The translations under genes and the position numbers were made by a program. Below, piece after piece: positions 7,115-7,282 of a stretch of 7,282 nucleotides of DNA (position 1 is its first letter; each line of letters begins with the position of its first letter). Origin of the DNA: CAZDDA01 sp964568045 (GTDB lineage Bacteria; Bipolaricaulota; Bipolaricaulia; UBA7950; UBA9294). The notes below the pieces were generated by a model, which was not told the origin of the DNA, did no database searches, and was given only the letters and a program-made list of their open reading frames with translations. Where the stretch lies: positions 1 to 7,282 of the forward strand of contig CAZMOL010000075.1 in the NCBI GenBank assembly GCA_964568045.1. Direction: 5' to 3'.

Positions 7115-7138
7115 ACATCCCTCCTTTTACTTACTACA

Positions 7139-7162
7139 CGTCTGCCGAGAGGCGACTAGACG
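7139..7162 (-). other. Possible 5' leader stem-loop upstream of the binding-protein gene
   Basis: On the minus strand CGTCT (7158-7162) pairs with AGACG (7139-7143), and inside it GCC (7151-7153) pairs with GGC (7144-7146) around a TCTC loop, leaving a 4-base AGTC bulge. If transcription starts near 7167, this folds at the very 5' end of the leader. Such a stem could protect the abundant binding-protein transcript. It is too short to be a purine riboswitch, and no U-run follows. Confidence 0.3.
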
Positions 7163-7173
7163 GCACTTTCCAT

Positions 7174-7201
7174 CTTATACTATCTAGGCGGCCTCATACA
7201 A
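7174..7201 (-). promoter_or_regulatory. Candidate sigma-70-type promoter for the transporter operon
   Basis: On the minus strand TTGTAT (7196-7201), a 16-base spacer and TATAAG (7174-7179, 5/6 to the -10 consensus) precede the binding-protein gene. The -35 match is weaker (3/6). The predicted start is near 7167, giving a leader of about 50 bases that contains the strong AAAGGAGG site. The -35 box lies inside a perfect palindrome (7197-7209), as expected for a repressed promoter. Confidence 0.45.
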
Positions 7202-7282
7202 GTCTTGTAGGCTCTCGCACACAAGCATATGCGGCTGTCCTGTCATAGGCATACCTTCGATGAGACAACTTCTTGACCTTGG
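7184..7282 (-). CDS. Possible C-terminal tail of an upstream gene (partial, unrecognised)
   Basis: A minus-strand frame open from the right edge to a TAG at 7184-7186 gives 32 residues ending in GQPHMLVCESLQDLYEAA. I do not recognise it. It ends 69 bases before the binding-protein start and covers the -35 box and palindrome proposed there. Another minus-strand frame also stays open for about 28 codons (KVKKLSHRRYAYDRT...), so neither can be called coding with confidence, and an open frame this short is expected fairly often by chance. If real, the transporter might be read from a gene further right. Confidence 0.18.
   Translation of the reverse strand, partial: PRSRSCLIEGMPMTGQPHMLVCESLQDLYEAA
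7197..7209. promoter_or_regulatory. Operator-like palindrome over the putative -35 box
   Basis: TACAAG-T-CTTGTA is a perfect 13-base inverted repeat around one central base, 83-95 bases upstream of the binding-protein start codon. It overlaps the candidate -35 element, a typical place for a dimeric repressor. Size and symmetry would suit a GntR- or LacI-type regulator, but no regulator gene is in the window, so identity is inference only. The other stretches of this upstream region (7210-7282) show nothing further that I can support. Confidence 0.4.

Noticed and set aside
7115..7183. Purine riboswitch ahead of the binding-protein gene
   Set aside because: The leader is only about 50 bases, and I see neither the three-way junction core nor an expression platform; only a small bulged stem is present.
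1..7282. CRISPR array, tRNA/rRNA, insertion sequence or phage genes
   Set aside because: No regularly spaced repeats, no cloverleaf or rRNA-like tracts, no transposase motifs and no flanking terminal repeats were seen.

Overview
The window carries one unidirectional cassette, with every convincing gene on the minus strand. In the direction of transcription (right to left) it reads: basic-membrane-protein (BMP) family solute-binding protein, double-domain ABC ATPase, two ABC permeases, and then the FAD, [2Fe-2S] and molybdopterin subunits of a molybdenum hydroxylase of the xanthine dehydrogenase / CO dehydrogenase family. The last gene runs off the left edge, so only its first 233 residues are present.

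Region by region: 7184-7282 holds a possible tail of an upstream reading frame and the putative promoter/operator zone. The binding protein is at 5930-7114. A strong intrinsic terminator (5872-5902) lies in the gap after it. The ATPase (4226-5851) overlaps the first permease (3075-4229) by ATGA, and the second permease follows at 2166-3062. A 144-bp gap (2022-2165) separates the transporter from the hydroxylase genes (FAD 1167-2021, Fe-S 694-1167, Mo subunit from 701 leftwards), whose frames overlap by 1 and 8 bases.

Function: the transporter belongs to the family that includes Bacillus NupNOPQ and Treponema PnrA, which take up nucleosides. With a xanthine-dehydrogenase-type enzyme next to it, the simplest reading is a purine or nucleoside uptake and oxidation module: the periplasmic protein captures the ligand, the ABC complex imports it, and the hydroxylase oxidises the base (for example hypoxanthine/xanthine) in the cytoplasm. 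The substrate is inferred, and the part of the Mo subunit that would settle the enzyme class lies outside the window.

Organism: bacterial, moderate to high GC. The binding protein has a cleavable signal peptide without a lipobox cysteine, which fits a diderm more easily than a Gram-positive. The style would suit a little-cultured thermophile-related phylum such as Bipolaricaulota/Acetothermia, but this is only an impression. I see no RNA gene, insertion sequence, CRISPR array or clearly new system. The most interesting features are the intra-operon terminator, the operator-like palindrome over the putative promoter, and a GC difference between the two halves of the cassette.
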